A stretch of 64,000 nucleotides of DNA from Alphaproteobacteria bacterium. Its GTDB lineage: Bacteria > Pseudomonadota > Alphaproteobacteria > JANQMY01. The first letter of the stretch is position 1. Every line of letters begins with the position of its first letter. Position numbers and translations under genes: made by a program. Positions 8,516 through 17,895 of the stretch are shown here, piece by piece. The stretch spans positions 62,001-126,000 of the forward strand of contig JANQPL010000004.1 in the NCBI GenBank assembly GCA_028289425.1, in the 5' to 3' direction. The notes under the pieces were generated by a model that saw nothing but the letters and a program-made list of their open reading frames with translations, did not search any database and was not told the DNA's origin.

Positions 8516-8558
8516 GTTTTCCTTTCTGTTTCCATGTCATGCATACTCTCCTTATACG

Positions 8559-8584
8559 AAAAAGGTCGCCGGGGGGCGACCTTT
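8559..8584 (-). terminator. Rho-independent terminator of the sdh operon
   Basis: On the minus strand a perfect 10-bp stem (AAAGGTCGCC / GGCGACCTTT) with a 4-base loop is followed by a run of five T. It lies about 30 bases past the sdhB stop codon and inside the putative island, before the pentapeptide gene. Confidence 0.85.
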
Positions 8585-8612
8585 CGTTGCATTTGTGTTT
8601 TCGATGTTGGAA

Positions 8613-9407
8613 CTACACCGTCCGCTCCACCATCATCTTTTTGATTTCGGCAATCGCCTTAGCGGGGTTCAAACCCTTGGGGCAGGTCTGCGCGCAATTC
8701 ATGATGGTGTGGCAGCGGTAAAGCCGGAACGGGTCTTCCAGATTGTCGAGACGCTCGCCGGTGGACTCATCGCGGCTGTCCGCCAGCCAGCGATAGGCTT
8801 GCAATAACGCGGCCGGGCCCAAATAGCGCTCCGGGTTCCACCAATAGCTCGGGCAAGATGTGGAGCAACAGGCACACAGAATGCATTCGTAAAGGCCGTC
8901 GAGCTTTTCGCGGTCTTCTTGAGACTGCTTCCACTCCTTCTCCGGCTGCGGCGTGGTGTTGTGCAGCCATGGTTCGATGGACGCGTACTGGGCATAGAAA
9001 TTGGTGAGATCCCCCACCAGATCCTTCACCACTTTGAGCGACGGCAAGGGGTACACCTTCACCGTTCCACGCACTTCGTCGACACCCTTGGTGCAAGCCA
9101 GCGTATTCTTGCCGTCGATGTTCATGGCGCAGGAGCCGCACACCCCTTCCCGGCAAGACCGGCGGAACGTAAGAGACGGATCGATTTCATTTTTGATTTT
9201 GATGAGCGCATCCAGCACCATGGGCCCGCATTCGTCCATATCCACCGTATACGTATCGATGGTGGGGTTCTGATTATCGTCCGGGCTCCAGCGATAGACG
9301 CGGAATTTTTTTGTGTTCTTCGGTTTCTTGCCGCCCGCCGTCTTTTGCACGGGCCATTTCTTGCCCTCTTTGATGGTGCTGTTACGCGGCAGAGTGAAAT
9401 GCGCCAT
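8613..9407 (-). CDS. sdhB: Succinate dehydrogenase iron-sulfur subunit
   Basis: Electron-transfer subunit of complex II. A 264-residue protein with the N-terminal ferredoxin domain ([2Fe-2S] ligands in [16 protein letters not shown] and LACTK). The C-terminal domain carries the [4Fe-4S] and [3Fe-4S] ligands in [16 protein letters not shown] and [20 protein letters not shown]. Last gene of sdhCDAB. Its final 16 codons are duplicated in diverged form at 7225-7277, which suggests that this 3' end was replaced by an incoming copy. The terminator at 8559-8584 follows. Confidence 0.98.
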   Translation of the reverse strand: MAHFTLPRNSTIKEGKKWPVQKTAGGKKPKNTKKFRVYRWSPDDNQNPTIDTYTVDMDECGPMVLDALIKIKNEIDPSLTFRRSCREGVCGSCAMNIDGKNTLACTKGVDEVRGTVKVYPLPSLKVVKDLVGDLTNFYAQYASIEPWLHNTTPQPEKEWKQSQEDREKLDGLYECILCACCSTSCPSYWWNPERYLGPAALLQAYRWLADSRDESTGERLDNLEDPFRLYRCHTIMNCAQTCPKGLNPAKAIAEIKKMMVERTV

Positions 9408-9452
9408 GGATTTATTGCCTTCTGGTCAATTCTCGAAAGTCGTGAAACCGCT

Positions 9453-11240
9453 CTAGTACACCCGCGCTTTCGGGGGAATGTACTGCACGTCGTTGCTCAT
9501 GGTGTAGGCATGGACGGGACGGTAGTCGATGGTCACATCGCCCGTGTCATTGTCGATCCACGAGAGCGTGTGCTTCATCCATTCATCATCGTCCCGGTCC
9601 GGGAAGTCTTCGCGGGCATGCGCCCCGCGGCTTTCCTGGCGGTTCACCGCGGAATTCACGGTAACGACCGCTTGGCTGATCAGATTGTCGAATTCTAGGG
9701 TCTCCATCAGATCCGAATTCCAAATCATGCCGTCATCCGCCACGCTGATGTCGGGCACGCCGGCGAACACATCGGCGATCAGCTTGGTGCCTTCTTCCAG
9801 GACGTCGCCTGTGCGGAACACGGCGCAATTGTTCTGCATCACATCCTGCATGCGGGCGCGCAGCTCCGCCGTGGGCGTCCCGCCTTTGGCGTTGCGGAAT
9901 TTGTCGAGCCGCGCGATGGCGTCTTGCCCTGCCTCTTTCGAAAGATCGGCTTGGGTTTCGCCCGGCACGATTTTTTCCGCCGCGCGCAAGCCCGCCGCCC
10001 TGCCGAACACCACCAAGTCGATCAGCGAGTTGGAGCCAAGACGGTTCGCCCCGTGGACGGACACGCAGGCCGCTTCGCCGATGGCCATCAAACCCGGCAC
10101 CACGGCGTCCGGATCGCCATCCACTTTTGTCAGCACTTCACCGTGATAGTTGGTGGGAATGCCGCCCATATTGTAGTGCACTGTCGGCAGCACGGGGATC
10201 GGTTCCTTGGTCACGTCCACACCCGCAAAGATGCGCGCGCTTTCGGAAATACCCGGCAGGCGTTCCGCCAGCACTTTCGGATCCAGATGATCCAGGTGCA
10301 GATAGATGTGATCCTTCTTCGGGCCCACGCCACGGCCTTCGCGGATTTCGATGGTCATGGAGCGGGACACCACATCGCGCGACGCCAAATCCTTGGCGGA
10401 CGGCGCGTAGCGTTCCATGAACCGTTCGCCTTCCGAGTTGACCAGATAGCCGCCTTCACCGCGCGACCCCTCGGTGATCAACACGCCGGCGCCGTAAATG
10501 CCCGTGGGGTGGAATTGCACGAATTCCATGTCTTGCAAGGGCAGACCGGCGCGCAAGACCATGGCGTTGCCGTCGCCGGTGCACGTATGTGCCGAGGTGC
10601 AGGAGAAATAAGCCCGACCATAACCGCCCGTTGCCAAGATAGTGCGCTTGGCCCGGAAGCGATGGATGGAGCCGTCGTCGAGGCACCAGGCCATGACGCC
10701 GCGGCATTCGCCTTCTTCCATGATCAGATCAAGGACGAAATATTCGATGTAGAATTCTGCGTTGTAGCGCAGGCTTTGTCCGTACAGCGTGTGCAGAATG
10801 GCATGGCCTGTCCGGTCGGCGGCCGCACAAGTGCGCTGCACGATACCTTCGCCAAAATTTGAGGTCATGCCGCCGAAAGCGCGCTGATAGATCTTGCCTT
10901 CTTCCGTGCGGCTGAAGGGTACGCCGAAATGCTCTAATTCGTACACGGATTCAGGTGCATTGCGGCAGAGATACTCAATCGAGTCCTGATCGCCCAGCCA
11001 GTCCGACCCCTTCACCGTGTCGTACATATGCCAGCGCCAGTCGTCTTCCATCATATTGCCAAGCGCTGCAGAGATGCCGCCTTGGGCCGCCACCGTGTGG
11101 CTACGCGTCGGAAAAACTTTGGTGATGTTCGCCGTTCTGAGCCCTGCTTGCGCCGCCCCTAAAGTGGCGCGCAAGCCCGCGCCCCCGGCGCCCACGACCA
11201 CCACGTCATAGGTGTGGTCGACAATGTCATACGCTGTCAT
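9453..11240 (-). CDS. sdhA: Succinate dehydrogenase flavoprotein subunit
   Basis: Catalytic subunit that oxidises succinate to fumarate and carries covalent FAD. The 595-residue length is typical. It shows the FAD-binding [15 protein letters not shown], the flavinylated His in [11 protein letters not shown], the active-site region around [19 protein letters not shown], and the C-terminal HTLSW and DYRPVH segments. Start is supported by GAGGAA before the ATG. Middle of sdhCDAB, 8 bases from sdhD and 45 from sdhB. Confidence 0.98.
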   Translation of the reverse strand: MTAYDIVDHTYDVVVVGAGGAGLRATLGAAQAGLRTANITKVFPTRSHTVAAQGGISAALGNMMEDDWRWHMYDTVKGSDWLGDQDSIEYLCRNAPESVYELEHFGVPFSRTEEGKIYQRAFGGMTSNFGEGIVQRTCAAADRTGHAILHTLYGQSLRYNAEFYIEYFVLDLIMEEGECRGVMAWCLDDGSIHRFRAKRTILATGGYGRAYFSCTSAHTCTGDGNAMVLRAGLPLQDMEFVQFHPTGIYGAGVLITEGSRGEGGYLVNSEGERFMERYAPSAKDLASRDVVSRSMTIEIREGRGVGPKKDHIYLHLDHLDPKVLAERLPGISESARIFAGVDVTKEPIPVLPTVHYNMGGIPTNYHGEVLTKVDGDPDAVVPGLMAIGEAACVSVHGANRLGSNSLIDLVVFGRAAGLRAAEKIVPGETQADLSKEAGQDAIARLDKFRNAKGGTPTAELRARMQDVMQNNCAVFRTGDVLEEGTKLIADVFAGVPDISVADDGMIWNSDLMETLEFDNLISQAVVTVNSAVNRQESRGAHAREDFPDRDDDEWMKHTLSWIDNDTGDVTIDYRPVHAYTMSNDVQYIPPKARVY

Positions 11241-11248
11241 CTAATTCC

Positions 11249-11629
11249 TCATCCGGCAAAACTAAGTTTCAATACCGCATACACACAGGCCAACCCGATC
11301 GCCACGGCGAAGAATGTGTTCAGCATCAACAACGCAATCTTCGAGCCTTCATTGGTGACGTAGTCTTCAATCACCACCTGCAAACCGAGTTTCATGTGGT
11401 AAAAGCCCGCACCGATCAGCAGCAGCAGGGGGATCGCCAAGAGAGGCTGCCCAAGCGCTTCGGATGCCGTCGCGTAATCCGCGCCAACCAAGCCGATCAC
11501 GGTGATCAAAAACCAAATCGTAAGCGGCACGAGGGCGACCGCCGTCATCCGCTGATGCCAGAAATGGCCAACGCCTTCTTTCGCCGAACCAAGACCGCGA
11601 ACTTCTCCAAGTGGGGTGCGTAAACTCAT
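11249..11629 (-). CDS. sdhD: Succinate dehydrogenase membrane anchor subunit
   Basis: A 126-residue protein with three hydrophobic helices that anchors SdhAB and shapes the quinone and heme b sites. The segment GVGHFWHQRMTAVALVPLTIW, with its Trp/His/Arg, and the FYHMKLGLQVVIEDYV segment with a His are typical of SdhD. Only three bases separate it from the sdhC stop, so translation is probably coupled. Confidence 0.94.
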   Translation of the reverse strand: MSLRTPLGEVRGLGSAKEGVGHFWHQRMTAVALVPLTIWFLITVIGLVGADYATASEALGQPLLAIPLLLLIGAGFYHMKLGLQVVIEDYVTNEGSKIALLMLNTFFAVAIGLACVYAVLKLSFAG

Positions 11630-11632
11630 GGA

Positions 11633-12049
11633 TCAGCCCCCCATCAGGCCATAGGCGGCCGCCCAGACGACGATGGTGAGCGCGATGGTCGCCAACACAA
11701 CAATCCAACCGGTCATGGATGCGGTGCGCGGCTCGAAGCCGTGGCCCACATCCCAAAAAAGATGCCGGACGCCGTTGAGCAGGTGATAGATCAACGCGAC
11801 GGTGAATCCGAACAGAACGAATTGGCCCAAAAAGCCGCCCGCAAGCGATTGAAAGAGGTCATAGGCCTCGGCACCGGAGGCGGCGGCGATCAGCCACCAG
11901 GCCAGAATGACGGTGCCGCCGTAAAGGCCGATGCCGGTAATCCGGTGGGCCGCCGAGGTGAACATGGTTATTTCCCACCGATACACCTGCAAATGAGGCG
12001 ACAGAGGACGGTTATCGGCGTCCGCCGCGCCGGCTTTTGACTCAGCCAT
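11633..12049 (-). CDS. sdhC: Succinate dehydrogenase cytochrome b556 subunit
   Basis: First gene of the operon. A 138-residue, three-helix subunit with the family signature RPLSPHLQVYRWEITMFTSAAHRITG and the heme-ligand region YHLLNGVRHLFWDVGHG. It binds heme b with SdhD and forms the ubiquinone pocket. The promoter should lie in 12050-12340. Confidence 0.96.
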   Translation of the reverse strand: MAESKAGAADADNRPLSPHLQVYRWEITMFTSAAHRITGIGLYGGTVILAWWLIAAASGAEAYDLFQSLAGGFLGQFVLFGFTVALIYHLLNGVRHLFWDVGHGFEPRTASMTGWIVVLATIALTIVVWAAAYGLMGG

Positions 12050-12340
12050 TCAAAACCCCTTATTTCCGGCGTCTGGACCCTGGTCTGGATTCTGGCCCGA
12101 CTGCCTTTCCCTGGTGCGAGAAATCATTCCGAAACATAGAGCCGTTGCGACCCGTGGCGATGTCATGCGCTGATTTGACCGAAAATTCAAGCCAATGCGC
12201 CGATTTCACGCGCCCAAAACGGGCCCTTTGGCACCGTTCCAATCTAGAGGGGGCGCCCGCCCAGTCAACACAACGCGGGGCCGCGTCGCATCACATATTT
12301 GGTGAGTTTTCGGCCCGATTTACAGGGAAATCGGCACCCC
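12050..12340. promoter_or_regulatory. sdh upstream region
   Basis: About 290 bases between the sdhC start and the stop of the MmcQ-like gene, both on the minus strand. It should contain the sdh promoter. No clear operator, riboswitch or RNA gene seen. Confidence 0.35.
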
Positions 12341-12703
12341 TTATGCGGGCGTCAGCCCCAATTCCTTCTGCTTCTTCTTGCTGAGGCCGGCTGCCACGAT
12401 GGCGTGGGACTGTTTGATGTAGTCCTTGAGCTCTTTTTTGCTTAAGCCCGGCCTGTCGTAGTGCTGGATCCACTTCATGCCGCGGGACGCCAGATACGGC
12501 GCAGGCCGTAGACCAGGCTGATCCTTCAGCACCTCGAACGACAAATCACTGGTTTTGAACGTGAAGGCCGGCCGGTCTTCCGCCCAGCCGCCAATGGCGA
12601 AGACCTTGCCGCCCACTTTCCACACATGGGATCCGCCCCACTGCACCACATAAGAGGTGGCGGGCAGCTTTTCGCAGAAGGCATTGAATTCGTCGTAGGT
12701 CAT
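12341..12703 (-). CDS. MmcQ/YjbR-family protein
   Basis: A 120-residue protein of the YjbR/MmcQ (CyaY-like fold) family: MTYDEFNAFCEKLPATS, HVWKVGGKVFAIGGW, then KTSDLSFEVLKDQPGLRPAPYLASRGMKWI split over two strands, and a C-terminal KDYIKQSHAIVAAGLSKK helix. The family is called DNA-binding by analogy, but function is not established. Monocistronic, with repeat DNA upstream. Confidence 0.88.
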   Translation of the reverse strand: MTYDEFNAFCEKLPATSYVVQWGGSHVWKVGGKVFAIGGWAEDRPAFTFKTSDLSFEVLKDQPGLRPAPYLASRGMKWIQHYDRPGLSKKELKDYIKQSHAIVAAGLSKKKQKELGLTPA

Positions 12704-12757
12704 GTTGAGAGTTTACACACGGTGGTAGGTCATCGCGACCCCGCGGCCTTTGTTTCA

Positions 12758-12861
12758 CCGCTCATCCCGGACAAGCGACCGAAGGAAGCGCAGATCCGGG
12801 ATCTCGTCATGCAGTTATCATGAGATCCCGGCTCGCGCTATCGCGCGGCCGGGATGAGCGG
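12758..12861. repeat. CGCTCATCCCGG inverted repeat
   Basis: Inverted ends CCGCTCATCCCGG and CCGGGATGAGCGG lie about 100 bases apart, with inner inverted segments (GATCCGGGATCTC / GAGATCCCGG). A related unit is at 23833-23910. No coding potential. Confidence 0.65.
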
Positions 12862-12927
12862 AGAGGATGTATTCGTCCGAACAATTGTGTGCTTCAATCG
12901 GTACAGACATGTTTCAATGGAACGCAC

Positions 12928-14160
12928 ATGAAAACAGTCATCAGAAACGGCAATGTGTTCGACACCGGCGCACTCGATTTTACGGGCGAAGCGACGGTGG
13001 TGATCGAAGACGGGCGGATTGCATCTGTCGGCGAGGAGCTTACGGGCGAGGCGGATCTGGAGATCGACGCGCGCGGACAATTCGTCATGCCCGGCTTTAT
13101 CGATGCCCATGTGCATTTGCGCATCGGCACCATGAATTTCGCGAAGCTCGCCAGTTGGACGGAAGTGCAATTCGGCATCGCTATGGCCAGGCTGGCGCGC
13201 GAGACGCTGGAACGGGGCTTCACCACCGTGCGCGATACGGGCGGGGAGCTGGGCGGGCTCATCCGCGCGATCCGCGACGGCGAAATCGACGGCCCCAATA
13301 TCGTCCGCTCAAGCCACATGATTTCGCAGACCGGCGGCCATGGCGATGTGGAAGGCGGTGCCCGGCCCGTGCCCGATTGCGCCTGCCAGATGCGCCATAC
13401 GGCCATGGGCATTGTAGCGGACGGACCCGATGCGGTGCGCAAGGCCGCGCGCCATGTGCTGCGGGAAGGGGCGGACTTCATCAAGATCCATGTGTCCGGG
13501 GGCGTTGCCTCGCCTTCCGATCCGCTGGATTGTGTTCAGTACACGAAGGATGAAGTGGCGGCGGCCGTTCAAGAAGCGCGCAACCGCAAGACTTACGTGG
13601 CGGCTCATGCTTACACGCCGGAAGCGATCACTATGGCCGTGGAAAACGGCGTCCATTCGATCGAACATGGCAATCTGATTGACGTGGGCGCGGCCAAGGC
13701 CATGAAGAACAATGATGCCGTGATGGTGCCGACCCTGGTGACCTATCAGGCCATGGCGGAAGTGGGCGAAATGCTGGGCCTGCCCGCGGTCAACATCGAA
13801 AAGAACAAGCTGGTGCTGGAAGAGGGGCTGAAAGCCGTGGGCATCGCCAAGGAGGCGGGCGTCGACCTTGGCTTCGGCACGGATCTGTTGGGCGAAGCCC
13901 AGCCCTGGCAGAACCGGGAATTCGCCATCCGTGCACAGATGGAATCGGCCCGAGACATTTTGCAATCCATGTATGTGGTGAACCCGCGCCTCTGCCGCAT
14001 GGAAGGCGAGATCGGCACCTTGACGCCGGGCGCCCGCGGCGACGTGGTGATCGGCAACATAAACCCGCTGGACGACATCGCGGCGCTCGCCGAACCGGCC
14101 AAGGTTCTTGCCGCCGTCATCAAGGGCGGCAAGCGTGTTTGGGAATCTGAAAATCCCTAA
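12928..14160 (+). CDS. Amidohydrolase-superfamily metal-dependent hydrolase
   Basis: A 410-residue imidazolonepropionase/prolidase-like TIM-barrel hydrolase. Metal-site motifs are GFIDAHVHLR, the Lys in ADFIKIHVSGG, AAHAYTPEAI, SIEHGN and FGTDLLG, in the expected order. A beta-sandwich made from the N- and C-terminal segments (DGRIASVGEE ... GDVVIGN) is typical. The ATG at 12928 follows GGAA and begins the first beta strand. An in-frame ATG at 12820 would add an unlikely 36 residues. Substrate unknown. Confidence 0.93.
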   Translation: MKTVIRNGNVFDTGALDFTGEATVVIEDGRIASVGEELTGEADLEIDARGQFVMPGFIDAHVHLRIGTMNFAKLASWTEVQFGIAMARLARETLERGFTTVRDTGGELGGLIRAIRDGEIDGPNIVRSSHMISQTGGHGDVEGGARPVPDCACQMRHTAMGIVADGPDAVRKAARHVLREGADFIKIHVSGGVASPSDPLDCVQYTKDEVAAAVQEARNRKTYVAAHAYTPEAITMAVENGVHSIEHGNLIDVGAAKAMKNNDAVMVPTLVTYQAMAEVGEMLGLPAVNIEKNKLVLEEGLKAVGIAKEAGVDLGFGTDLLGEAQPWQNREFAIRAQMESARDILQSMYVVNPRLCRMEGEIGTLTPGARGDVVIGNINPLDDIAALAEPAKVLAAVIKGGKRVWESENP

Positions 14161-14225
14161 TCTCCGCTGACCGACAAAACGTCCTTCAAGCTCCCCCTTG
14201 AGCGGAGGTTGCGATCTGCGATAGG

Positions 14226-14342
14226 TGACCTCGCCCTTCGAGACACCGCCCGTTGGGCGGTTCCTCAGGGTGAGGTCACAATTTGTGCAAATGGATTTCC
14301 TCATCCTGAGGGCGAGCAAAGCGAGCGTCTCGAAGGATGGGA
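14226..14342. repeat. Paired CCTGAGG / CTCGAAGG inverted repeats
   Basis: Two adjacent inverted-repeat units: TGACCTCGCCCTTCGAGAC...CCTCAGGGTGAGGTCA and CCTCATCCTGAGG...GTCTCGAAGGATG. These resemble the widespread intergenic palindromes of alphaproteobacteria. They fill the convergent spacer between the amidohydrolase and the porin. Confidence 0.65.
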
Positions 14343-14406
14343 AATCCGGTTCCGACCCTATGCAATCGATTCCCCACCAGGGGGAGGCGGTAATCAAACG
14401 TGCGAG

Positions 14407-15450
14407 TTAGAAGCTGTATCTCAGCGACAACACCGCCTGGGCTTCTTCCGTGTCGACCACGGTGACGCCGCCCACATCGACCATGGCTTCCGCATAATTG
14501 ACGCCGAGGTTTAGCGACAGGCCGCGGGCGATGTCGTACCGCGCGCCAAAGGCCGCGGCCACTTCGTCATCACCGTCCACTTCGCCGTAGTGGCCTTCCA
14601 GCGACAAGGTCAGCGCGCCCTTCTTCCATTGCACGCCCGAGGATGCGAACCAGCGTTCCGCATCGACCGCGGCGGAAGAAAGATCTTCAAAGCCAAAGCC
14701 CACATCGAACAGATAGCTGCCATAGATGAATTCGCCCACAAGTCCGCCGGCATTGGAGTCGAAACGGGTGGTGCCATCGGATGAGGTGAATTCACTGTGC
14801 GTAAACCGGGCAGTGAAACGATAATCCTTGTTGCCGATGGGCCGCGACCACATGGCGCCGAGATCGAAATTCCCCTGTTCGTCCACCACGGCACTCAATT
14901 CAGCCGGTCCGTAGCGGCCAATGTAGGCGCCGCCTAGATCATCGAAGCCGCCATAGGTATTGTCGAAAGCGAGAAACGCATTGCCGGTGCCGCGGGTGCG
15001 CCGGGTGTTTTCGCGCACGACGCCGTTGACGTTGCCGCCCAACACCGTTCCCCAGACACCACCGACAAAGCCGGCAATATTGTCCGAGTAATGATCGCTT
15101 TCGCCGGACAGGGTAAGCAAGGTGCCCGGATCCGTTTCATACTGACCGAAATAGGCAACACCCACCGTCCACCGATTGCGCAGTTGGGTTTCCGCCGTCA
15201 CCTGAAAGTTGCCCACAAAACCCACATCGAAATCGCCTTCGTCGTCGAAGTCGAGCGCGAGCGGCATGTCGAGCAAACCGTTCAAGGAAATGGTCACGTC
15301 TTCCACTTCGAACGCCAAGGGTTCTTCGATGGAGGACAGGGCGTCGTAATTGAGATTGACCCCTTGCGCAAATGCCGGCGTGGTCAGCGCGGCGGCGCAA
15401 ACGGAACACAGCAAGATCCGGCTCAGAGTCGGCCGCTTGGTTTTCTTCAT
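14407..15450 (-). CDS. Outer-membrane porin-like beta-barrel protein
   Basis: A 347-residue exported protein. The Sec signal peptide ends ...AALTTPAFAQ. The rest is alternating amphipathic strands and it ends in SLRYSF, the C-terminal aromatic recognised by the Bam machinery. The acidic repeats DFDDEGDFDVGF and GNFQVTAETQL resemble alphaproteobacterial Gram-negative porins. ATG at 15450 is chosen because AGGA lies 8 bases upstream; 15456 is possible. Only 10 bases separate it from the haloperoxidase-like gene upstream, so the two are probably cotranscribed. Confidence 0.85.
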   Translation of the reverse strand: MKKTKRPTLSRILLCSVCAAALTTPAFAQGVNLNYDALSSIEEPLAFEVEDVTISLNGLLDMPLALDFDDEGDFDVGFVGNFQVTAETQLRNRWTVGVAYFGQYETDPGTLLTLSGESDHYSDNIAGFVGGVWGTVLGGNVNGVVRENTRRTRGTGNAFLAFDNTYGGFDDLGGAYIGRYGPAELSAVVDEQGNFDLGAMWSRPIGNKDYRFTARFTHSEFTSSDGTTRFDSNAGGLVGEFIYGSYLFDVGFGFEDLSSAAVDAERWFASSGVQWKKGALTLSLEGHYGEVDGDDEVAAAFGARYDIARGLSLNLGVNYAEAMVDVGGVTVVDTEEAQAVLSLRYSF

Positions 15451-15460
15451 CGGCATCGTC

Positions 15461-16837
15461 CTAAGCCTTCTTCGGAAATGTGGATTGGAATGCTTGGCGG
15501 GCAATCGCGCGCCCGGCCTTCATGGCGGCCGTGTGATCGGCTTCCCAGTGCACGCCGCCATAGAGCCGGCTCCAACCGTTCTCTTCGGCGGCCTGGCTCA
15601 AACTTGTCCAACTGCGCCGCCGGCCTTTCAAGGTGGGCCAAAGCACTTGATCGGGCGATTCATGACTGAACGAGACCTTATCCGTCCCCAGAGCAAGGGC
15701 CGTGATCTCGGTACCAACCGCGCCGAAGGTAGAGTGACCTGAGGTGTAGGCCGGGAATTCCGGTGTCGGAATGTAGCTTCGCCAATTGCGCTGGCGCGTC
15801 ACCCGGCCGTCCGAATTATTGAACGCCGCGGCGCGATGCTTGATCGCCGTTTCGGGGCGGATAATGTCGTAATGATACTTGTTGTCCCACGCATTGATGG
15901 ACGCATCGGCCTGGGTCATGCCCAACAGGGCAAACACCCGCGCAAGTTCGATGAAGCTTAAACCCCTGTCTTGCAAAACCTGGATCGCGATGAAGATGAA
16001 ATGGCCGGGCGGTGTGATGCCCCAGGGCCCATCTTCCCAAAACAGCGCAATCTCCGATTGGTCTGCCGTGCGAATGGTGCTGTCGGCACCACCAAGCCGG
16101 CGGATCGTGTCGAATTCCTCCGCAAATTCCGGGCTTGCCGGATCGTAGAACGGGTCTGAGCGGAATTGCGATCCGCTTCTCATGGTCCAAGGCTTGATTT
16201 TGCCCTGACCGGGAAAGAGCGGCCGCGCGAATGTTTCGAACGCCGGGCCCGGTGTTGCGCCGTAGAACGGACCCGTCGGCGTCCAGCGCAAACTGTCCTT
16301 TCGCCTGGCGTACCGCCCGAGATAGAAATTTGCCTCGCTCGGCTCAGATCCGTCATTCGTCCGCATGCGAACCACATGGAGCCCGACCTTCCGACCCCAC
16401 TCGATCGCCGATGACTTTGCCGCACTATTTGGGAATTGATTGAGGAAGCGCGCCCGTTCCGCAACAAATGGCTGTTGAAAAGCCTCCGCCGCTGCATAAC
16501 CGAAGGCGACGCCATAGGCAATTTCCGGATCCGCACCCGCGGGACCCGAACCCACCCCAAAAGGCTCGTCATAAGCTTGGGCGATGCCGTTCGCCGCCAG
16601 GAACCCGGCCGCCATGGGTAGCGAGACATTGTAGGCGGCCCGCGGCGGCGGAATGCGCTGGTCGCGCACCTGCTGCAGAACCGCATCCGTCCAATAAAAA
16701 ACCGTGTTCTGATTTTCTGGTTTGAGAATAGGCGTCAAATAAGACGTTGAACTTCCAAAACGGCTAACACACCCCGATGCCAACAATGCGGATGCGGCAC
16801 CGGCGCTCGCGAGGACCCTTCGCCGGGTGAGCTTCAT
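15461..16837 (-). CDS. Vanadium-dependent haloperoxidase / PAP2-type lipoprotein
   Basis: A 458-residue exported lipoprotein. The signal has a twin-Arg-like TRRRVLASAG followed by LLASGC. The three vanadate/phosphate-binding motifs appear in order: KYHYDIIRPETAI, the TSGHSTFG loop, and SRLYGGVHWEADH (final His about residue 430). The family either oxidises halides with bound vanadate or acts as an acid phosphatase; the length and KxxxxxxRP spacing fit bacterial vanadium haloperoxidases. The fold is all-helical. First gene of a two-gene unit with the porin. Confidence 0.9.
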   Translation of the reverse strand: MKLTRRRVLASAGAASALLASGCVSRFGSSTSYLTPILKPENQNTVFYWTDAVLQQVRDQRIPPPRAAYNVSLPMAAGFLAANGIAQAYDEPFGVGSGPAGADPEIAYGVAFGYAAAEAFQQPFVAERARFLNQFPNSAAKSSAIEWGRKVGLHVVRMRTNDGSEPSEANFYLGRYARRKDSLRWTPTGPFYGATPGPAFETFARPLFPGQGKIKPWTMRSGSQFRSDPFYDPASPEFAEEFDTIRRLGGADSTIRTADQSEIALFWEDGPWGITPPGHFIFIAIQVLQDRGLSFIELARVFALLGMTQADASINAWDNKYHYDIIRPETAIKHRAAAFNNSDGRVTRQRNWRSYIPTPEFPAYTSGHSTFGAVGTEITALALGTDKVSFSHESPDQVLWPTLKGRRRSWTSLSQAAEENGWSRLYGGVHWEADHTAAMKAGRAIARQAFQSTFPKKA

Positions 16838-16885
16838 TCGCTCCCTCCATCAAACGACACACCAAATAGTGGAGTTAGCCTATGC

Positions 16886-16899
16886 TCACGAATTCGTGA
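16886..16899. promoter_or_regulatory. 14-bp perfect palindrome upstream of haloperoxidase/porin unit
   Basis: TCACGAATTCGTGA is a perfect palindrome about 50 bases upstream of the haloperoxidase start, in the divergent spacer with the gene at 17024. Its position suits an operator. No regulator is adjacent. Confidence 0.45.
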
Positions 16900-17023
16900 A
16901 CACTATCCTTTTGTTGTCCAAAAGTGTAACAAGGTTAACAAAAGTGCCACAAATCCCCGTATCTAGCGCAATGACGTAGGGGAATGCAGCAACTTACGGT
17001 CGCTAAGGTTAATAGGAGGCAAT

Positions 17024-17479
17024 GTGGCGGCGCTCGTGGAAGTGACAGCCCTATATGGGGCGGAGCCGGACGACGTGTTCGCATCTGCCCTGCAGTTCGA
17101 TGAATTGATGGACGCAATGTCCGGCCTTGCGGTTTACGAGGGCCTCGCGCCAGGCACCATTGCAGAGGAGGGCAAGACCTACACGGTCGACGTGACCTTC
17201 TGGGGTCTGATCAAAATGAAAGGCCACGTCATGCACGTGGAAAGACTGGATCGGGAAAACCGCGTCCTGCAGAGCCGGGAAAGCGGCAACGGCATCAAGC
17301 GATGGGACCACAATTTGTCCGTCCGTGCCGAGGGCAGCGGGGCCCGTTGGATCGATCGCGTTGAGATTGATGCGGGCTGGCAGACGGCTTTCATCACCCG
17401 ATTTGCGCGCTTCGTATATACGCGCCGGCACAAGCACCGTAAGGCGCTGGAAATCACGCGTCAGATAACAAGAGCTTGA
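17024..17479 (+). CDS. SRPBCC-like (START-fold) hypothetical protein
   Basis: A 151-residue protein starting at GTG, supported by AGGAGG five bases upstream. The pattern (EVTALYGAEPDDVFASAL helix, then a series of strands such as YTVDVTFWGLIK, HVMHVERLD and WIDRVEIDAGW, then a long C-terminal basic helix) resembles polyketide-cyclase/SRPBCC proteins. Weak family match. The basic end (RRHKHRKALEITRQI) is notable. Convergent with the GYD gene. Confidence 0.75.
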   Translation: MAALVEVTALYGAEPDDVFASALQFDELMDAMSGLAVYEGLAPGTIAEEGKTYTVDVTFWGLIKMKGHVMHVERLDRENRVLQSRESGNGIKRWDHNLSVRAEGSGARWIDRVEIDAGWQTAFITRFARFVYTRRHKHRKALEITRQITRA

Positions 17480-17485
17480 GGCGCC

Positions 17486-17791
17486 TCACGCCAGATCGTG
17501 GCCGTCCTGCAATCCTTCCATCAGCTCGCCGATACTGATCGCCGGCAGAGTGGTGATGCTGACCGTACCCCGCGCCGCCAGATCGATGGACATGTGGGCA
17601 ATCGCCTTGTTGTCCGGTGCCTCGACGATCGAGACAAAGTCGTATTCACCCAGCGTGGCGAATTGCTGGAGCACTTTGCACCCGCTTGCTTCGCGAATTT
17701 CCGTGTTGACCTCCCCGGTCCGGGCCGGATCACTGTGAAGGGTTTGCGCCCCTTCGGGTGTCAGTTTTGAGAGAAGAACGTATATTGCCAT
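17486..17791 (-). CDS. GYD-domain protein
   Basis: A 101-residue ferredoxin-like alpha/beta protein of the GYD family: MAIYVLLSKLTPEGAQTL, then LGEYDFVSIVEAPDN (the G-(E/Y)-YD motif) and ARGTVSITTLPAI. The ATG at 17791 with AAAGGG upstream is preferred over GTG at 17800. Function of the family is unknown; members often sit near oxidoreductases. Confidence 0.88.
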   Translation of the reverse strand: MAIYVLLSKLTPEGAQTLHSDPARTGEVNTEIREASGCKVLQQFATLGEYDFVSIVEAPDNKAIAHMSIDLAARGTVSITTLPAISIGELMEGLQDGHDLA

Positions 17792-17895
17792 GGGCCGCAC
17801 CCTTTATTGGTTTGTGAGCCATAGTCTAGTGATAAGAGCATACGCCTAATTGGGCAGGCCGTCCAAAGAAGGCCGCAGAATAAAGGGAGCCGTTA

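Larger units (their letters stand above)
7226..8665. mobile_element. Putative small genomic island at the sdhB 3' end
   Basis: Direct repeats of 52 bases (7226-7277 and 8614-8665) bracket about 1.34 kb that holds one visibly AT-rich gene and a terminator. The layout mimics elements that integrate into the 3' end of a conserved gene and restore that end with their own copy. No integrase or transposase is present, so it may be a remnant or a product of homologous recombination with another lineage's sdhB. Confidence 0.5.

Noticed and set aside
14226-14342. Possible CRISPR-like repeats in the many short palindromic blocks
   Set aside because: Units are inverted, irregularly spaced and dispersed over the window. 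No repeat-spacer array and no cas gene is present.
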